Shown in pieces: positions 55,489 through 64,000 of a stretch of DNA of 64,000 nucleotides. Numbering within the stretch: the first letter of the stretch is position 1; the number at the start of each line of letters is the position of its first letter. The notes beneath the pieces were generated by a model. The model was not told the DNA's origin and did no database searches. It was given only the letters and a program-made list of their open reading frames with translations. Origin of the DNA: Campylobacterales bacterium (lineage in GTDB: Bacteria; Campylobacterota; Campylobacteria; Campylobacterales; Sulfurimonadaceae); assembly GCA_026390115.1 (NCBI GenBank), contig JAPLGO010000023.1, forward strand, positions 1 to 64,000, read 5' to 3'. Both the position numbers and the translations under genes were made by a program.

Positions 55489-58116
55489 CTATTTTTTAAG
55501 CGAGGTTAACTGCTCTAAAACTTTTTCTCTTTTAGACTCTGCATCTGCCAAAGCCTCGCGATTTTTAGCCAAAACATCTTCCGGAGCGTTTGCTACAAAT
55601 CGTTCATTGTTGAGCATTCCTGCCAATTTATCTATCTCTTTTTGCAGCTTCTCATCCTGCTTCTCGAGCTTTGAGATGATTGAACTCAGATCAATACTCT
55701 CTGTCGGGATAAATGTCTCACATGTGTCGGCTATGTCGCTTACGGCATTTTCTATTTTTGTGTCGGTAAATTCGATGTGTTCGACTTTTGCAAGTCTGGC
55801 GATGAATGGAAGCATCATTGCTTTGTCCTCTTCGCTAATTCCGTCAATTTTTACAAAGGCTTTTTCTATCTTCTGGTTTGCCAAATCAACGAGGACTTTT
55901 GCTCTTCTTATGGAGACGATTGCGTCCATAATAATTTCAAATTTTTCCTCCTCTTTTCGCTGTTTGATTTTGCTTGGATAGCTCATAACCATGATAGATT
56001 CGCCATCTTCAAGCGTTGTACCTGAAAGTTCATGGTAGAGATACTCTGTAATGAAAGGCATAAAAGGGTGGAGAAGTTTCATCGCCTCCTTAAAAATCGC
56101 TCCAAGCTCTACAATCGAGCCTTTGTCAGCCTTGCTGAGTTCGATTCCCCAGTCACAAAATTCGTTCCATAAAAAGCGGTACATTACTAAAGCGGCATCA
56201 TTAAATTTGTACTCATCGAGATTTGAGCGCACCTCTTTTGTAGCAAGATTTAATCTTGACATCATGTAGCGACCAAGGTCAGTTTTAACACAAAAGCCAC
56301 GCATATCAGGAAAAACATCTACATTCATCTGCAGGTATTTTGTAGCGTTATAAAGTTTGTTTGTAAAGTTGCGGTTGAGTTCCAGTTTTTCACTGCTCAT
56401 TCGAATATCACGCCCTTGCGCGGCACTAATTGCAAGGGTAAAACGAAGAACATCTGCACTGTATTTGTTTATCATGTCCAGAGGGTCGATTACATTTCCT
56501 TTGGATTTACTCATTTTGTCCCCGTTTTCATCGCGGACAAGTGCATGAAGATAGATATGGTTAAATGGAAGTTGTCCAACAAAACTCTCTCCCATCATCA
56601 TCATTCTCGCAACCCAAAAGAAAAGGATGTCAAAACCTGTGATGAGAAGCGAGTTTGGATAAAAATCTTTCATGTCCTCCGAGCGGAAAAGTTTGTCCAT
56701 TTCAGCGTCGCCATTTCCCCAGCCTAAAGTAGAAAAAGGCCAGAGTGCAGAGCTAAACCAAGTGTCTAAAACATCAGGGTCTTGAGCAATGTTTTTAGAT
56801 TTACATTTTGGACATTCATTTTCCGTGTCTTTGAGTGAAGCCCACTCATGGTCACATTCATCGCAGTAAAATACAGGAATCTGATGTCCCCACCAGAGCT
56901 GTCTTGAGATGCACCAGTCGCGTAAATCGCCCATCCAAGAGTTGTAGGAGTTTATCCAATGCGGCGGAAAAAATTTCGCTTCACCGTTGTTAGTTTTTTC
57001 GATAGATTTTTTTGCAACTTCTCTTCGAACAAACCACTGTTTTGAGATGTAAGGCTCAACGATATTTTTACATCTGTAACAATGCCCCACTTGATGTTTA
57101 TGCTCTTCTATTTTGACCATAAAACCCTCTTCTTCGAGACGTTTCACGATGATTGCACGGGCTTCTAGTCTCTCAAGACCCTTAAATTCTCCGGCATAAT
57201 CGTTTAAAATACCCTTTTCATCAAAGATTGTTATAAACTCTAAATCGTGTCTCTTCCCGACTTCGTAATCATTCTGATCGTGTGCCGGTGTGACTTTAAC
57301 GACACCCGTTCCAAAATCCATATCGACATGCATATCGGCGATGATTGCAACTTCTCGCTTCAAAAGCGGGAGGCGAATTTTTTTGCCTATGAGATGTTTG
57401 TACCGTTCATCCTCGGGGTGTACCATAACAGCGGTATCGCCAAAGTAGGTTTCTGGTCTTGTTGTTGCAACTTCCACATGTCCGCTGCCGTCCGCAAAAG
57501 GGTATTTGATGTGGTAAAACTTGCCGTCATGGTCTTCATGTTCGACTTCAATATCGCTGAGTGCCCCATCATGTGTACACCAGTTAACCATGTAGTTTCC
57601 GCGAACAATCAAGCCTTGGTTGTAGAGATGAACAAACGCCTCTTTTACAGACTTTTGAAGTCCGGCGTCCATAGTAAATCGCTCTCTCTCCCATGCAGGA
57701 GAAACGCCCATTTTGCGAAGCTGCTCTGTCATAATTCCGGCAGATTCTGCTTTCCATGCCCAAACTCTTTCCAAAAATTTCTCTCTTCCGAGTTCCTCTT
57801 TGGTAATTCCCTCTGCAAGAAGCTGTTTTTCTACAACATTTTGAGTTGCAATTCCCGCATGGTCGGTTCCCGGCTGCCAAAGAGTTTTGTAGCCGTCCAT
57901 TCGTTTGTATCGGGTGATAATATCTTGAAGAGTGAAGGTAAGTGCATGTCCGATATGCAGGCGCCCTGTAACATTCGGCGGAGGCATCATAATAGAGAAA
58001 TTTTTTCCCTCTTCTTGAATAGCTTTATTTCCATCTATCTCAAAGTATCTTCTACTTTCCCAAATTTTATAAAATTCTTCTTCTACTTTTTGTGGTTCAT
58101 AACCGTTTGTTGACAT
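55489..58116 (-). CDS. valS: valyl-tRNA synthetase
   Basis: Charges tRNA-Val and edits misactivated Thr. 875 residues: HIGH motif in TGRLHIGHALTFT (about 50-60), the CP1 editing domain with TTRPETYFGDTAV, the KMSKS site in DENGDKMSKSKGN (about 535), and a C-terminal coiled-coil arm (about 810-875). Single gene, leftward; a large antisense reading frame at its 5' part is a shadow. Confidence 0.98.
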   Translation of the reverse strand: MSTNGYEPQKVEEEFYKIWESRRYFEIDGNKAIQEEGKNFSIMMPPPNVTGRLHIGHALTFTLQDIITRYKRMDGYKTLWQPGTDHAGIATQNVVEKQLLAEGITKEELGREKFLERVWAWKAESAGIMTEQLRKMGVSPAWERERFTMDAGLQKSVKEAFVHLYNQGLIVRGNYMVNWCTHDGALSDIEVEHEDHDGKFYHIKYPFADGSGHVEVATTRPETYFGDTAVMVHPEDERYKHLIGKKIRLPLLKREVAIIADMHVDMDFGTGVVKVTPAHDQNDYEVGKRHDLEFITIFDEKGILNDYAGEFKGLERLEARAIIVKRLEEEGFMVKIEEHKHQVGHCYRCKNIVEPYISKQWFVRREVAKKSIEKTNNGEAKFFPPHWINSYNSWMGDLRDWCISRQLWWGHQIPVFYCDECDHEWASLKDTENECPKCKSKNIAQDPDVLDTWFSSALWPFSTLGWGNGDAEMDKLFRSEDMKDFYPNSLLITGFDILFFWVARMMMMGESFVGQLPFNHIYLHALVRDENGDKMSKSKGNVIDPLDMINKYSADVLRFTLAISAAQGRDIRMSSEKLELNRNFTNKLYNATKYLQMNVDVFPDMRGFCVKTDLGRYMMSRLNLATKEVRSNLDEYKFNDAALVMYRFLWNEFCDWGIELSKADKGSIVELGAIFKEAMKLLHPFMPFITEYLYHELSGTTLEDGESIMVMSYPSKIKQRKEEEKFEIIMDAIVSIRRAKVLVDLANQKIEKAFVKIDGISEEDKAMMLPFIARLAKVEHIEFTDTKIENAVSDIADTCETFIPTESIDLSSIISKLEKQDEKLQKEIDKLAGMLNNERFVANAPEDVLAKNREALADAESKREKVLEQLTSLKK

Positions 58117-58233
58117 CGCTTAAGCCTTGTAAATATGGTATTGAAAATTTCGCGATTATATCTAAAGTGATGTGATGGTTTGCTTAGAAGAACTTATATG
58201 GGATGTGGATGGTAGATTTTAACCTGTTGTGAT

Positions 58234-59277
58234 TTAAAAAAATTCAACTTTACCGTAATTTATTTTTGCATCTCTTCTGAATAAACTTTCAAGCATCAAG
58301 GCATCTGCTAATAAAGATTTATCTGAGTAGTGAATATCAGTGGCTGTATGGTTTATAAAAATATTATTGCACCAGCTCATCAGCTCATCAGAAAGTGCCA
58401 AAATAATTTCATAATACACTTTATAATTTTTTGTATAATCAAGTGTTTCAAATATCATTGAGAGTTTTTTGATAGAAAAAGCAATATTAGAGAGTTCTAC
58501 TATTTCATCTAAAACAGTTGAAAATCTTTTAAATTCGTTTGCAACTGCCTGTGCATTTTTTTGTGTCGGATTATGAACAAATTTATTGATGTACATGTCA
58601 ATATCTTCACAGATAGAGATTAATATTGCTGCCGTTGAAGTAAGCTCGGCAGGGTAGTTTTCAACAAATTCTTTAGCGGATACTCTTTCATAGTGCGTAA
58701 GCAGTAAATTGATATTGTCTTCATTTAAAAAATTAGTTTCATCAAAATCTATTTCTTTATCACTTGTTGGTTCATCAAGAGGCATATGTAAACCATATTC
58801 GCCTGCGAGTTCCTGTTCAATGGTGTCTTGAAAGTTGTATATCATCTGTAAATCATTGATTTCAAGTGCCACTCTTGATAAAACGGGTATGATTTTTCTT
58901 TCATCTAGCGGAGTTGTGATAAAGCCGGAAATCCCAATATTTACCAACTCTATAATCTCGTTGGCATTTTTGTTTTTTGATACGATGATGATTGGTTTTT
59001 TTGGAGCAATATTTTTGATTTTTTTGCACAACTGCATCGTTCTCATATCGGGAAGTGCCGCGCTGGCTATTATCAGATCAAAATGACCGTTTTCAAACAT
59101 TTTGATGGCGTTGTCTGCATAAGTTGTAACAAAAACAACTTCAAAATATTCCCTTAAAAATCTAGCTAATTTGAGTCTTGTTCCGGCGTGATTTTCAACG
59201 CATAATACTTTTAATCTTTTTGCATTCTCTTTTAATGCTTCTATCTCAAATCTTTCTTTGTTCACCGGAGACTCCAA
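58234..59277 (-). CDS. pseudo-receiver protein with the helical output domain of the chemosensory operon
   Basis: 347 residues. Residues about 20-140 follow a receiver fold (VLCVENHAGTR; PIIIVSKNKNANEI), but the phosphoacceptor position is Ser (IIASAALP instead of a D-containing motif) and the conserved Lys is Thr (FITTPLD), so it should not be phosphorylated. The C-terminal region (about 190-345) is all-helical and resembles the end of the response regulator at 37247-38587 (LSDELMSW...F; YSDKSLLADAL). It ends KVEFF. Standing alone, its function is unknown. Confidence 0.72.
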   Translation of the reverse strand: MESPVNKERFEIEALKENAKRLKVLCVENHAGTRLKLARFLREYFEVVFVTTYADNAIKMFENGHFDLIIASAALPDMRTMQLCKKIKNIAPKKPIIIVSKNKNANEIIELVNIGISGFITTPLDERKIIPVLSRVALEINDLQMIYNFQDTIEQELAGEYGLHMPLDEPTSDKEIDFDETNFLNEDNINLLLTHYERVSAKEFVENYPAELTSTAAILISICEDIDMYINKFVHNPTQKNAQAVANEFKRFSTVLDEIVELSNIAFSIKKLSMIFETLDYTKNYKVYYEIILALSDELMSWCNNIFINHTATDIHYSDKSLLADALMLESLFRRDAKINYGKVEFF

Positions 59278-59469
59278 AGTTGGGAATAAATATATAAAAT
59301 TGTTATTATTCTACACTATTAATCTTGAAGCCAAGTAAATCTATAACAAAAAGTCTACGCGTTCATTCAAATTCCTAAAAAACTCATAAAATATCTTATT
59401 TTAGGTGCTTTAAAATATAAAGCAAGCGGAGTAAATAAAATAAAATAAATTCAAAAAATACTTACAGAA

Positions 59470-59492
59470 CATGTGAAAAATATTTTCTCATG
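59470..59492 (-). terminator. hairpin downstream of ThiF-like gene
   Basis: CATG-T-GAAAA / TTTTC-T-CATG, a 9-bp stem with one mismatch and a three-base loop, immediately after the stop on the minus strand. The right-hand arm gives a partial U run. Confidence 0.4.
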
Positions 59493-59499
59493 CCGAGCT

Positions 59500-60171
59500 T
59501 TATTCTTTTGGAAGTCCAAACTTCTGCGTTATCAACTCACCTTCTTCATTAAAAAAGAGGTAGTAGAGCGTATCTTTTTTTACGCTCAGTCCTGCCAAAT
59601 ATCTGAGCGCCAGATTGGCTTGGAGTGAGGCGATGTGCATAACTATCGGTGCTGCAATTCCTGCCGGTGTTTTCTCTACGATTTTAAAAGCATCGGTAAA
59701 AGAGGCATTCTCTATAAAGCTTATCTGCCCGTGGAAAGCTTCCACGCTTCCATAAATCCATGGGAGATTTCTATTTTTTGCATAAGCGTTAATTTCTGCG
59801 CGAGTAGGGAGGTTGTCGGTTGCATCTAGGATTAAATCTACACTTATGTTTTTTTCGCTGAACTCTTTAAAGTTGCATTGATGTGCAATAGCTTTAACAT
59901 AGGGACATCGCGCACTAATCAATTCCGCATTTAAAAGGGCTTTATTTTTGCCCTCATCACCCATTTTAAAAGCGATTTGTCTGTGGATATTGTGGAGGCT
60001 TACTTCGTCAAAATCTATCATGTGAATTTCGCCGATACCGCTTGCACCCAGTGCAAAAGCAAGAGAACTTCCAAGCCCTCCCGAGCCGATGATTGCTATC
60101 TTTTTGCTTTGGAGTTTTGTTTGTGTCTCTTCTCCCCAGAGTTGAATTTGGCGGTGAAAATAGTTTGTCAT
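59500..60171 (-). CDS. ThiF/MoeB-family adenylyltransferase-like protein
   Basis: 223 residues. ATP-binding GSGGLGSSLAFALGASGIGEIHMIDFD and the NIHRQIAF and DATDNLPTRAEIN segments mark the E1-like fold that adenylates the C-terminus of small sulfur carriers (ThiS, MoaD). The zinc-binding CxxC pairs of MoeB/ThiF are absent and it is slightly short, so the partner and activity are uncertain. No ThiS or MoaD gene is adjacent. Confidence 0.83.
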   Translation of the reverse strand: MTNYFHRQIQLWGEETQTKLQSKKIAIIGSGGLGSSLAFALGASGIGEIHMIDFDEVSLHNIHRQIAFKMGDEGKNKALLNAELISARCPYVKAIAHQCNFKEFSEKNISVDLILDATDNLPTRAEINAYAKNRNLPWIYGSVEAFHGQISFIENASFTDAFKIVEKTPAGIAAPIVMHIASLQANLALRYLAGLSVKKDTLYYLFFNEEGELITQKFGLPKE

Positions 60172-60217
60172 TCGTAAACCTTTGTGAATTTTTTAGAGTA
60201 CCTTACTGATGTTACGT

Positions 60218-60341
60218 ACCTAAATGAGCAAAGCCCATTTAGGTGGCAAGGACACCTGTGTCCTTTGCAATCCCCTAAAGCTTCTCGCATTTCATGCGAG
60301 AGATTTACAAAGATTTTACACACTTTTATGAAAAAGTGTGT
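60218..60341. repeat. array of four consecutive hairpins
   Basis: Between ThiF-like and GGDEF-EAL genes: ACCTAAATG/CATTTAGGT (60218-60244), GCAAGGACAC/GTGTCCTTTGC with one bulged base (60246-60268), TCTCGCAT/ATGCGAGA (60283-60301) and ACACACTTTT/AAAAGTGTGT (60318-60341). All are near-perfect stems with 2-9 base loops. The last overlaps the stop region of the GGDEF-EAL gene and may terminate it; the rest are unexplained and could be a structured RNA or mobile repeat. Confidence 0.65.
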
Positions 60342-62419
60342 CATGTCAGTAATTTAGGCTCGCTGTAGTAATACCCTTGTCCATAATCGATGCCAAGCTC
60401 TGTTATAACTTTTTCAATTTCTGCAGAGCTTACAAACTCTGCAACGGTTTTAATATCTGCAAGTTTTGCAAATTCAACAATTGATTTTACGACAAGCTGA
60501 TTATTTTCGCTTTTGTCGATATTTTTTATGAGAGAGCCATCTATTTTTAAGATGTCAACGTCAAGTTCAAGTAGATAGTTATAGTTTGAATAACCGCTTC
60601 CAAAGTCGTCTATAGCTATTAAAACACCAAAACTTTTTACCTTTTGTATAAACTCTTTGAGTGCAGGAAAATCTTTAATTTCCTCACTCTCTAGAAGTTC
60701 AAAAGTAAGTTTTTTGGCAATGTCAGGGTTGTTTTGCAAAGTTGTAAGGATAAAGTTATGGGTACCCTTGTGCATAATATCGTCTATGGAGAGGTTCAGT
60801 GATATAGGAACATTGTTCTCTATTACCGCTTGAATGCTTTTTACGATAACCTCATGCGTTATTTGAGAGTAGAGTTTTGCTTTTTTTGACAACTCCAAAA
60901 AGAAAAAAGGCGAGATATATTTATCTTCATCCTCATCTTTGATACGAACAAGTGCCTCATGTTTTGCGACTTCTTTGGTTTTTAGATTTACCAAAGGCTG
61001 AAAAAGCATCGTAATATTGTCATTGTTAATCGCATATTTTATTTTTTTAATCATGTCAATATTCTTTTGAATCTCTTGCTTATTATTGAGAGAATCGTCA
61101 AATATTGCAACTTTTTCACTATAGTCTTTTGAGATTGATTTGAGCGCTAACATGGCATTTATTAAGAAAGGTTTTGCTGCACTTATCCCGGCTTGGAGCT
61201 GTATAGAAATCTCCTGCTCTAATCCGTCATATTTATAATTCGAACGTTCTGCAACTTCGACAATATTTGCAGCTATTATATATGCCTCTTCAAGAGTGTA
61301 TCCAACCATTATAATGGCAAACTGGTCTGCTCCGACTTTGAAAATATCGGTATCTTTTATACACTCAATATTAGATTTGAGTTTTTCACCTAAATTCTTG
61401 AGTACAAAATCTCCTATCTCTATTCCATAGAGATTGTTGATTGAACTAAAATCCGTGATATCAAAAAGAATAATTACAGAGCTTTTATTTTTTTCAATCG
61501 CTTCGAGGTAAGCGTTTCTATTTTTTAGTCCTGTTAAAAAGTCGGTAGTAACAGATTCTTTATAGCTCTCTTGAAGTTTAATGATTCGCTGTCTTTCGCT
61601 CTCTGATAAAAAGATGTAGTAAACAATAATTAAAAGGGTTAGTAATGAAAATACCAGAATAGCATAGTATTCAAAATCAAGCTTCGATAAAACAGTTAGA
61701 TTTTCAGATTTTATTGCATTTATTAAAATAGTAAAATCATTTTCTACTGCATCATCCTTAATGATTTTATTTATTAAATGCATATAACTAGGCAGAGATT
61801 TTTTGAGTAAGTTAATATGTGTTTTATAAAGATTGACATACATTTTATCATTTTCACCGACTGTTTCTATTTCGTTTAAAAAGTCAATATTAATTTCGAC
61901 ATCATCATTTGCATCGATTTCCATGCTGCTCTTAATAGTTGTGAGATGACTGATAATATTGAGTAGTTTTTGACTGTCTTTCTTTTTTAAGTTACTTAAA
62001 TGCTCAAGCGAAGATGTAATAAATGAAAATGAATTTTTAATCTTACCGTTTTCTCTTTTAAAAAGCTCTATATTATCGTTGTACTCTTTTTGATCAAAGA
62101 TGAGAGTGTTTAAAAATTCTTTTGTTTTTGGATACTCTGCCGTTGTATATATTTCGCTCTTTTGCAGCAGTTCTGTTTGGTCATCAATATTTTTGATATC
62201 TTGAGTGATTATGTCATTATTGTAGATTCTATAGAGTGCACTTTTAAGTATGGCATCGTTCAATTCATGGTGTTTTACTTTAAGCTCTTCTATCATGGCG
62301 TAGAGTTCATAACCTGTATCTTGAACTCTTTGACTCTTTTGTTTGTAGTTCAATACCCAAAAAGTTACCGATATAAGTGCCAATACTACGAGTAATACTT
62401 TAAACCATTTACTTAACAT
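60341..62419 (-). CDS. membrane GGDEF(degenerate)-EAL phosphodiesterase
   Basis: About 692 residues from ATG 62419, which follows GGAG by five bases; an in-frame ATG at 62449 is less likely. Two membrane spans (about 8-25 and 235-255) flank a helical sensor region of DAHL-like type (inference). GGDEF is degenerate (VGADQF), while EAL keeps HEALVRI, AIDDFGSGYSNYN and ILKIDGSLI, so it probably degrades c-di-GMP with GGDEF as regulatory part. Its start overlaps the cytochrome gene by 11 nt, suggesting a link to that redox enzyme's expression. Confidence 0.9.
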   Translation of the reverse strand: MLSKWFKVLLVVLALISVTFWVLNYKQKSQRVQDTGYELYAMIEELKVKHHELNDAILKSALYRIYNNDIITQDIKNIDDQTELLQKSEIYTTAEYPKTKEFLNTLIFDQKEYNDNIELFKRENGKIKNSFSFITSSLEHLSNLKKKDSQKLLNIISHLTTIKSSMEIDANDDVEINIDFLNEIETVGENDKMYVNLYKTHINLLKKSLPSYMHLINKIIKDDAVENDFTILINAIKSENLTVLSKLDFEYYAILVFSLLTLLIIVYYIFLSESERQRIIKLQESYKESVTTDFLTGLKNRNAYLEAIEKNKSSVIILFDITDFSSINNLYGIEIGDFVLKNLGEKLKSNIECIKDTDIFKVGADQFAIIMVGYTLEEAYIIAANIVEVAERSNYKYDGLEQEISIQLQAGISAAKPFLINAMLALKSISKDYSEKVAIFDDSLNNKQEIQKNIDMIKKIKYAINNDNITMLFQPLVNLKTKEVAKHEALVRIKDEDEDKYISPFFFLELSKKAKLYSQITHEVIVKSIQAVIENNVPISLNLSIDDIMHKGTHNFILTTLQNNPDIAKKLTFELLESEEIKDFPALKEFIQKVKSFGVLIAIDDFGSGYSNYNYLLELDVDILKIDGSLIKNIDKSENNQLVVKSIVEFAKLADIKTVAEFVSSAEIEKVITELGIDYGQGYYYSEPKLLT

Positions 62420-63329
62420 CTTCACTCCAAGTTTTTGGAATGTCGCCATCGAGTGTTTTTAAAAATGCAATAATTGCTTCAGTTTCTTTATCTTCAAGTA
62501 TGGTGCCAAGATTGTAGTAAGACATTTTGATAACTACTTCTTCCAGAGTACTTGCAGAGGCATCATGAAAATAAGGAGCTGTTTTATTGATATTTCTTAA
62601 GGATGGAACTCTGAAAACATTTTTATCCATCTCTTTTTTTGTTAGGGCATAAAGGTCTTGTTGACCTTCTATGTAAGGATATTCGATTACACTTCCAATC
62701 ATCTGCATTGAGTTCCCGCCTACATTTACGCCGTTGTGACATGCTGCACACCCATGTTCTTTAAAAGAGTTAAAACCATCTTTTTCAAGTTGTGTAAGCG
62801 AATCTTCACCCTTTAAAAATCTGTCAAAACGGGAGTTTGGAGTTAAAAGTGTTTCTTCAAAGGCAACAATTGCATCTTTAAAGAGTTTATAACTAGGCAC
62901 TTGATTATAGACTTTTTTGAAGGTTGCTTTATACTCCTTTGATGTGTTTAAGTTGTTTTCAACATCTTGGTCGCTTATTCCCATTTCGTAATCCGTGTGA
63001 ATCGGTCCATCAATCTGCTCATTGAGATTGGCTGCCCTTCCATTGTAAAATTGTTTGTAGTTATTTACGGCATTAAAAACGGTAGAACTATGAATAATAC
63101 CTTTTTTGTTCTCAACACCGATAGACAGGGCTCGTCTATCCGTTCCAAAGTCACTGTGGCATGAGGCACAAGAGACTGTTCTGTCTTTAGAAAAATTTGT
63201 ATCAAAAAAGAGCTTTTTTCCAAGTGCTACTTTAGCTTTGTCAAATGGTTTAACATCCGGAATCGGTGTGATTATTTCGGCTGATAAGAGCGTAGTAAAT
63301 AATAAAAACAGTGCAATAGTTTTATTCAT
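62409..63329 (-). CDS. di-heme cytochrome c peroxidase family protein
   Basis: 306 residues. Signal peptide (1-17). Two c-type heme sites: CASCH at 54-58 and CAACH near 198-202; NSRFDRFLKG and VPSLRNINKTAPYFHD match the CcpA/MauG family. It reduces peroxide in the periplasm with electrons from cytochrome c. It overlaps the upstream nitrilase-like gene by 4 nt (ATGA) and the downstream EAL gene by 11 nt, forming one leftward operon. Confidence 0.95.
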   Translation of the reverse strand: MNKTIALFLLFTTLLSAEIITPIPDVKPFDKAKVALGKKLFFDTNFSKDRTVSCASCHSDFGTDRRALSIGVENKKGIIHSSTVFNAVNNYKQFYNGRAANLNEQIDGPIHTDYEMGISDQDVENNLNTSKEYKATFKKVYNQVPSYKLFKDAIVAFEETLLTPNSRFDRFLKGEDSLTQLEKDGFNSFKEHGCAACHNGVNVGGNSMQMIGSVIEYPYIEGQQDLYALTKKEMDKNVFRVPSLRNINKTAPYFHDASASTLEEVVIKMSYYNLGTILEDKETEAIIAFLKTLDGDIPKTWSEDVK

Positions 63330-64000
63330 AAATTTTTTACAGTTGGCAATCTTTTGGTTATCATGTCTCTAAAACCCCAAAAACGGCGGGAATAAACTAC
63401 TTCACTATGGCTCATGTCCACTATCATTAACTCCTCTTTGTTTCCGAGGTGATTGAGAATATCACCATCCGGAGAGACCAAAAGTGAGTCCCCGTAAAAC
63501 TGCCATGTTAAATCTTCGTCCTGATATTCGCCGATACGATTTGCCCGTAAAACAAAACAGTTGTGCGTAAATGCACGTGATTGAATCAGCATTTTCCATC
63601 TTTCAAAAGAGTCAAATGTTGATACGCTCGGAACAAGTACACAATCTATACTTTTATCAGCCACATGCGACCAAAGCTCATCAAAATGAAGTTCAAATCC
63701 ACTCATAACAGCAAATTTGAAATTTCCGATTTTAAATGTTAATGGTGCTTGCAGAGGTTTTATCTCATTTGCAAAGAACTTCTCTTCGTTCCAGTGTGGA
63801 TAATTGATAAGAAGTTGCTGTTGATAATATGCAGTGGAAGTTGGAGAAAATTTGGCTATGACTTTGTAAACTTTTTCTTTTTTTACTACTATGAGAGGGG
63901 CTATAATAGTCATCTTATAAGTAGTTGCCAGCTCTTTTAAAACCTTACTCTGGTGCTCTGCCTGCTCTTTTATCATGGCAACAGAGAGCGACTGCAACTC
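63326..64000 (-). CDS. nitrilase-superfamily protein, N-terminus outside window, catalytic residues altered
   Basis: At least 224 residues visible; the reading frame is open to the window edge and about 40 N-terminal residues, including the catalytic Glu, are missing. The carbon-nitrogen hydrolase fold is seen (RAFTHNCFVLRANRIG, GDSLLVSPDGDIL). The usual Lys (Y.KxxL) is replaced in YYQQQLLIN and the Cys (CyE/D) by Gly in SGFELHF, so hydrolysis is doubtful. First gene of the operon with the cytochrome peroxidase. Confidence 0.8.
   Translation of the reverse strand, partial: ELQSLSVAMIKEQAEHQSKVLKELATTYKMTIIAPLIVVKKEKVYKVIAKFSPTSTAYYQQQLLINYPHWNEEKFFANEIKPLQAPLTFKIGNFKFAVMSGFELHFDELWSHVADKSIDCVLVPSVSTFDSFERWKMLIQSRAFTHNCFVLRANRIGEYQDEDLTWQFYGDSLLVSPDGDILNHLGNKEELMIVDMSHSEVVYSRRFWGFRDMITKRLPTVKNL

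Noticed and set aside
57247-58113. 288-residue reading frame antisense to valS
   Set aside because: It lies wholly opposite a conserved synthetase gene, has no recognisable domain and a Cys-rich, low-complexity composition typical of shadow frames.
59278-59499. Possible small gene in the 222-base gap before the ThiF-like gene end
   Set aside because: Very AT-rich with frequent stops in all frames; only the 3' hairpin is supported.
62420-62449. Longer start of the GGDEF-EAL protein
   Set aside because: ATG 62419 has a GGAG site at ideal distance; the upstream ATG has none and would deepen overlap with the cytochrome gene.

Overview
The window looks like a chromosomal segment of a free-living Campylobacterota (Epsilonproteobacteria) bacterium, most plausibly Sulfurimonas or a close relative. 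This rests on its visibly AT-rich sequence, on conserved gene neighbourhoods (pyrH-rpoZ-spoT-tyrS; flhA-Rrf2 regulator next to rpsO), on a di-heme cytochrome c peroxidase, and on many c-di-GMP and chemotaxis proteins. The genus is an inference. The window opens in the 3' end of a 5S rRNA gene. No tRNA, CRISPR array, integrase or transposase was seen, and no gene-free stretch exceeds about 300 bases.

Layout. 1-6.3 kb: 5S tail, ung, then a leftward operon of a hypothetical protein, a trypsin-like protease, an M3 oligopeptidase and an EEP-family nuclease. 6.4-10 kb: a response regulator with a PilZ-like end, overlapping a PAS histidine kinase. 10-25 kb: housekeeping genes (ycaO, FKBP isomerase, DEAD-box helicase, pyrH, rpoZ, spoT, tyrS, nitronate monooxygenase-like gene, amidase, DHH phosphoesterase, flhA, Rrf2 regulator, rpsO). 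25.2-38.8 kb: one long rightward chemosensory operon. 38.8-47.4 kb: a NifX-like protein, a diguanylate cyclase gene broken by an in-frame amber codon, kdsB, a TrmN6-like methyltransferase, a YkgJ-like protein, a TPR lipoprotein, trpC and a PAS-GGDEF-EAL protein. 47.4-52.1 kb: a Type III restriction-modification system with a divergent small HTH gene. 52.1-64 kb: yqeY, flgH, a transglutaminase-like protein, a lipoprotein, valS, a pseudo-receiver protein, a ThiF-like enzyme, a GGDEF-EAL protein, a cytochrome c peroxidase and a truncated nitrilase-family gene.

The most unusual region is the chemosensory operon. It has no visible transmembrane receptor. A Cet/Aer-type PAS protein precedes a soluble receptor carrying two MCP signalling tips. 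These are followed by a triple-CheW protein, CheB with a receiver, a HEAT-like protein, CheR, CheY, a short protein with the CheZ catalytic motif, a second CheY, an enlarged CheA without a receiver, a STAS-like protein, a CheW whose fold appears to be split by a zinc-binding CZB domain, a ParA-type ATPase, and a response regulator with an unrecognised helical output domain. The same output domain appears about 21 kb away behind a degenerate receiver. I infer a cytoplasmic chemosensory array that is positioned and segregated by ParA and dephosphorylated by a minimal CheZ, distinct from the CheAY-type flagellar pathway known in Campylobacter and Helicobacter.

Other points: a dispersed palindromic repeat sits in frame inside the Type III methyltransferase gene; four consecutive hairpins lie between 60218 and 60341; and the terminal nitrilase-like protein appears to lack two of its catalytic residues.
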